Positions 13,700 to 15,391 of a stretch of 15,391 bases of DNA are shown here, piece by piece. The stretch is from positions 1 through 15,391 of the forward strand of contig JASFBA010000024.1 of NCBI GenBank assembly GCA_036172265.1. The letters run 5' to 3'. The notes under the pieces are model-generated. The model saw nothing but the letters and a program-made list of their open reading frames with translations, was not told the DNA's origin and ran no database searches. This DNA comes from JASFBA01 sp036172265. Its GTDB lineage: Bacteria; Chloroflexota; Chloroflexia; DTKN01. Position 1 is the stretch's first letter. Each line of letters begins with the position of its first letter. Made by a program: the position numbers and the translations under genes.

Positions 13700-13736
13700 G
13701 TTATTTGTTCGTCCACTTGACAAACTAACCCAAGTG
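13700..13736. promoter_or_regulatory. Candidate ROK operator region
   Basis: Two overlapping symmetries surround the -35 box of the ROK gene. One is CACTTG (13714-13719) and CAAGTG (13731-13736), perfect arms 11 bases apart. The other is GTTATTTGTT (13700-13709) and GACAAACTAAC (13719-13729), an imperfect inverted repeat if one base gap is allowed. The right half of the second resembles the ACAAACTAA half-site of Bacillus XylR, which is also a ROK repressor. Autorepression by the adjacent ROK gene is inferred. Confidence 0.4.
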
Positions 13737-13745
13737 TGGTATACT
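13717..13745 (+). promoter_or_regulatory. Consensus promoter of the ROK regulator gene
   Basis: TTGACA (13717-13722), a 17-base spacer, TATACT (13740-13745), with ATAAA following. Transcription would start near 13752, leaving a leader of about 26 bases with GAGGAGG before the ATG at 13778. This promoter rules out the in-frame GTG at 13736, which overlaps the -10 region. Confidence 0.85.
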
Positions 13746-13777
13746 ATAAAGCAAAGCCGAACCTGAGGAGGCGTCTT

Positions 13778-15016
13778 ATGGAAAGCACCTCTGCCGACCT
13801 CAGCCTGATGCGTGAATACAACGAACGGCTGGTGCTCAACCTGGTCCGTCGGGCCGGCCGGCTTTCCCGTGCCGACATTGCCAAGCGCACCCATCTGAGC
13901 CGTTCCACTGTCTCCAGCATCATCGTAGACCTGCTCGAGGCCAACCTGGTGCGGGAAGTGGGGGCCGGCCGCTCCCGCGGCGGACGCCGCCCCATCCTCC
14001 TGGAGTTCAACGGCCAGGCCGGCTACATCGTGGGCGTGGACCTGGGAGCCACCCACATCCTGGCCCTGGTAACCGATCTGGAAGCCCGCCCCGTTGCCCG
14101 CCTGGAGGAACCGTTCACCATCGAGGAGGGACCCGAGGTCGGATTGGAGCGCGTCGTCCGCTTGATTGGGCAGGCCTTGGAACAGGCCGGCCTGCGGATG
14201 GAGCAGGTCTTTGGCGTGGGCATCGGCATCCCCGGCCCCCTGGACTTTGCCACGGGCAAGCCCATCTTCCCCCCCATCATGCCCGGTTGGCACGATACGC
14301 CCATCCGCGAGCGCCTGCGGGAGCGTCTGGGAAAACCGGTGCACCTGGATAACGACGCCAATTTAGGGGCCATCGGTGAGTACTGGTGGGGCGCGGGGCG
14401 AGGGGCCCGCAACGTGGCTTTTATAAAAGTGGGCACAGGCATCGGCTGCGGCCTGATTCTGGAGGGGAAGATCTACCGGGGCGAGATCGGCAGCGCCGGC
14501 GAGATCGGACACACCGTCATTGACGAGGACGGCCCCCCCTGCCGCTGTGGAAGTTCCGGCTGCCTGGAAGCCCTAGCCGCCCGGCCGGCCATCTTGCAGG
14601 CCGCCCGGCAATCCGGAAAATTCGCTCGGAAGGATAACATCTCTATCCTGGACCTGATCGAAGCGGCCTACCAGGGCGACCCTACAGCGCGTCTCCTCTT
14701 CGCCCAGGCCGGCCGCAGGATCGGCACTGCCCTGATCGGCCTGGTGAACCTGCTCAACCCCGGGGTGATCATCATCGGCGGCGGGGTGGCCCGCGCCGGC
14801 CCCCTCCTTCTCGACCCGCTGTGTGAAACGGTGCGCCGGCGGGCCCTCGGTGTGGCCGCACCTCGTACCCGCATCGTCGCAAGCCAGTTGGGAGCCGAAG
14901 CCATCGCCATCGGCGCCGTCACCGTCGTGCTCCAGGAACTCTTCAGCGGTCCCGACCTGGCCGTCCCTATCCATCCCTACACCGTCCTCGAGGGGGCGGC
15001 CCGGCCTGCGACATAG
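13778..15016 (+). CDS. ROK-family transcriptional regulator (XylR/NagC type)
   Basis: A 412-residue two-domain protein, the usual length for ROK repressors. An N-terminal winged helix (about 28-62, LSRADIAKRTHLSRSTVS) is followed by a sugar-kinase-like domain. That domain has the phosphate-binding strand VDLGATH (87-93), the sugar-binding/catalytic DNDAN (191-195), GTGIGCG (219-225), GEIGH (241-245) and the zinc motif CRCGSSGC (255-262, with His245). The ATG at 13778 has a strong GAGGAGG site. Such proteins bind a sugar, release DNA and so induce carbohydrate uptake and breakdown genes. Both the DNDAN Asp and the Glu-Ile-Gly-His motif are kept, so sugar binding, and perhaps residual kinase chemistry, is expected. 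The sugar-ABC binding protein that begins 106 bases downstream is the likely target. The inducer is unknown; resemblance of the promoter to XylR sites points weakly to xylose or xylosides. Confidence 0.93.
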   Translation: MESTSADLSLMREYNERLVLNLVRRAGRLSRADIAKRTHLSRSTVSSIIVDLLEANLVREVGAGRSRGGRRPILLEFNGQAGYIVGVDLGATHILALVTDLEARPVARLEEPFTIEEGPEVGLERVVRLIGQALEQAGLRMEQVFGVGIGIPGPLDFATGKPIFPPIMPGWHDTPIRERLRERLGKPVHLDNDANLGAIGEYWWGAGRGARNVAFIKVGTGIGCGLILEGKIYRGEIGSAGEIGHTVIDEDGPPCRCGSSGCLEALAARPAILQAARQSGKFARKDNISILDLIEAAYQGDPTARLLFAQAGRRIGTALIGLVNLLNPGVIIIGGGVARAGPLLLDPLCETVRRRALGVAAPRTRIVASQLGAEAIAIGAVTVVLQELFSGPDLAVPIHPYTVLEGAARPAT

Positions 15017-15074
15017 ATCGAAAAGACCAGAAAGGGGGGATGCCTAGCGATCTGTACCGGAACCTTCAGAACAA

Positions 15075-15091
15075 CGGGTATCATGTACCCG
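15075..15091. promoter_or_regulatory. Palindrome ahead of the ABC binding-protein gene
   Basis: CGGGTA (15075-15080), five bases, TACCCG (15086-15091): perfect 6-bp arms. It lies between the ROK gene and the ribosome-binding site of the solute-binding protein. It could be an operator or a short mRNA hairpin. I see no convincing promoter in the 106-base gap, so the binding protein may be co-transcribed with the ROK gene. Confidence 0.35.
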
Positions 15092-15122
15092 CGATCACGG
15101 ATTTACCCTGAGGAGGATGAAG

Positions 15123-15391
15123 ATGAACAAGCGATTTCTTGCTCTGACCGTTCTGGTGCTTCTGGGACTGCTGAGCGCCTGTGTCACGCCTCCTTCGCCG
15201 ACGGCCGTGCCGACGGCCGTGCCGACGAAGCCCCAGCCCATCACCATCGCCCTCTGGCACGCCTGGACGGGGGCGGAGGAGACGGCGCTGAAGGAGATCC
15301 TCGATAACTTCATGGCCGAGTATCCCAACATCACCGTCAACCCCCTCCAGGTGCCCTTTGACCAACTGCAGAGCAAGTTCACCACCGAGGC
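15123..15391 (+). CDS. Sugar ABC transporter solute-binding lipoprotein, 5' part only
   Basis: The first 89 residues are present; the gene runs off the window. The ATG at 15123 has GAGGAGG 6-7 bases upstream, which decides against the in-frame ATG at 15117. A lipoprotein signal peptide (MNKRF, then a Leu-rich core) ends in the lipobox LLSAC with the lipidated Cys at residue 20. A short Pro/Thr/Val spacer follows, with a 12-bp direct repeat (PTAVPTAVPT). The mature domain opens with ITIALWHAWTGAEETALKEIL and NFMAEYPNITV, the hallmark of family 1 (MalE/UgpB-like) carbohydrate-binding proteins. It would capture a sugar or oligosaccharide outside the cell and hand it to membrane permeases expected just downstream. 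The ROK regulator upstream supports carbohydrate as substrate. Confidence 0.9.
   Translation, partial: MNKRFLALTVLVLLGLLSACVTPPSPTAVPTAVPTKPQPITIALWHAWTGAEETALKEILDNFMAEYPNITVNPLQVPFDQLQSKFTTE

Noticed and set aside
13736..13777. Upstream GTG start for the ROK gene
   Set aside because: It overlaps the -10 box of a consensus promoter, so it would lie at or before the transcription start.

Overview
This GC-rich window, with dense coding on both strands, most likely comes from an uncultured or thermophilic Chloroflexota (Anaerolineae-like) bacterium. That placement is inference. It rests on a secreted PKD/PPC protein with a VYLPLV-type linker, Pro/Thr-rich surface stalks, a LexA-type S24 protein, the gene set around a CdaA-type cyclase, and the absence of any Gram-negative outer-membrane gene. 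No tRNA, rRNA, CRISPR array or insertion sequence was seen.

Layout. Positions 1-1720 (+) encode two cell-surface proteins: the 3' end of a PKD/PPC-domain secreted protein and a membrane-anchored Pro/Thr-rich stalk protein. Positions 1762-2382 (-) encode a LexA-like self-cleaving S24 protein that lacks the usual N-terminal winged helix. It is read from a consensus promoter whose spacer holds a perfect 7-4-7 palindrome. Positions 2714-7117 (+) form a tight operon of a GT4 glycosyltransferase, two class I methyltransferases and an Enzyme I homologue. The first three genes overlap and are probably translationally coupled. The Enzyme I homologue has lost the phospho-histidine and both metal ligands and looks like a pseudoenzyme.

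Positions 7129-12578 (-) form a second operon: a 1083-residue TPR protein, the diadenylate cyclase CdaA and a four-repeat YbbR/CdaR-like protein. Together they make a c-di-AMP synthesis module with an unexplained large TPR partner. Ornithine carbamoyltransferase (12657-13592, -) lies just upstream in the same direction and may be co-transcribed with it. From 13593 to 13777 is a divergent control region with two good promoters and candidate operators. It serves argF on one side and, on the other, a ROK-family repressor (13778-15016, +). The ROK gene is followed by the start of a sugar-ABC-transporter binding lipoprotein (15123 to the window end), a standard arrangement of carbohydrate regulator followed by transporter.

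The points most worth a second look are the dead Enzyme I homologue inside a glycosylation operon, the LexA-like protein without a recognisable DNA-binding domain but with an operator-like palindrome in its own promoter, the near-identical promoters of the two regulators, and the very frequent GGCCGGC/GCCGGCC motif across the window.
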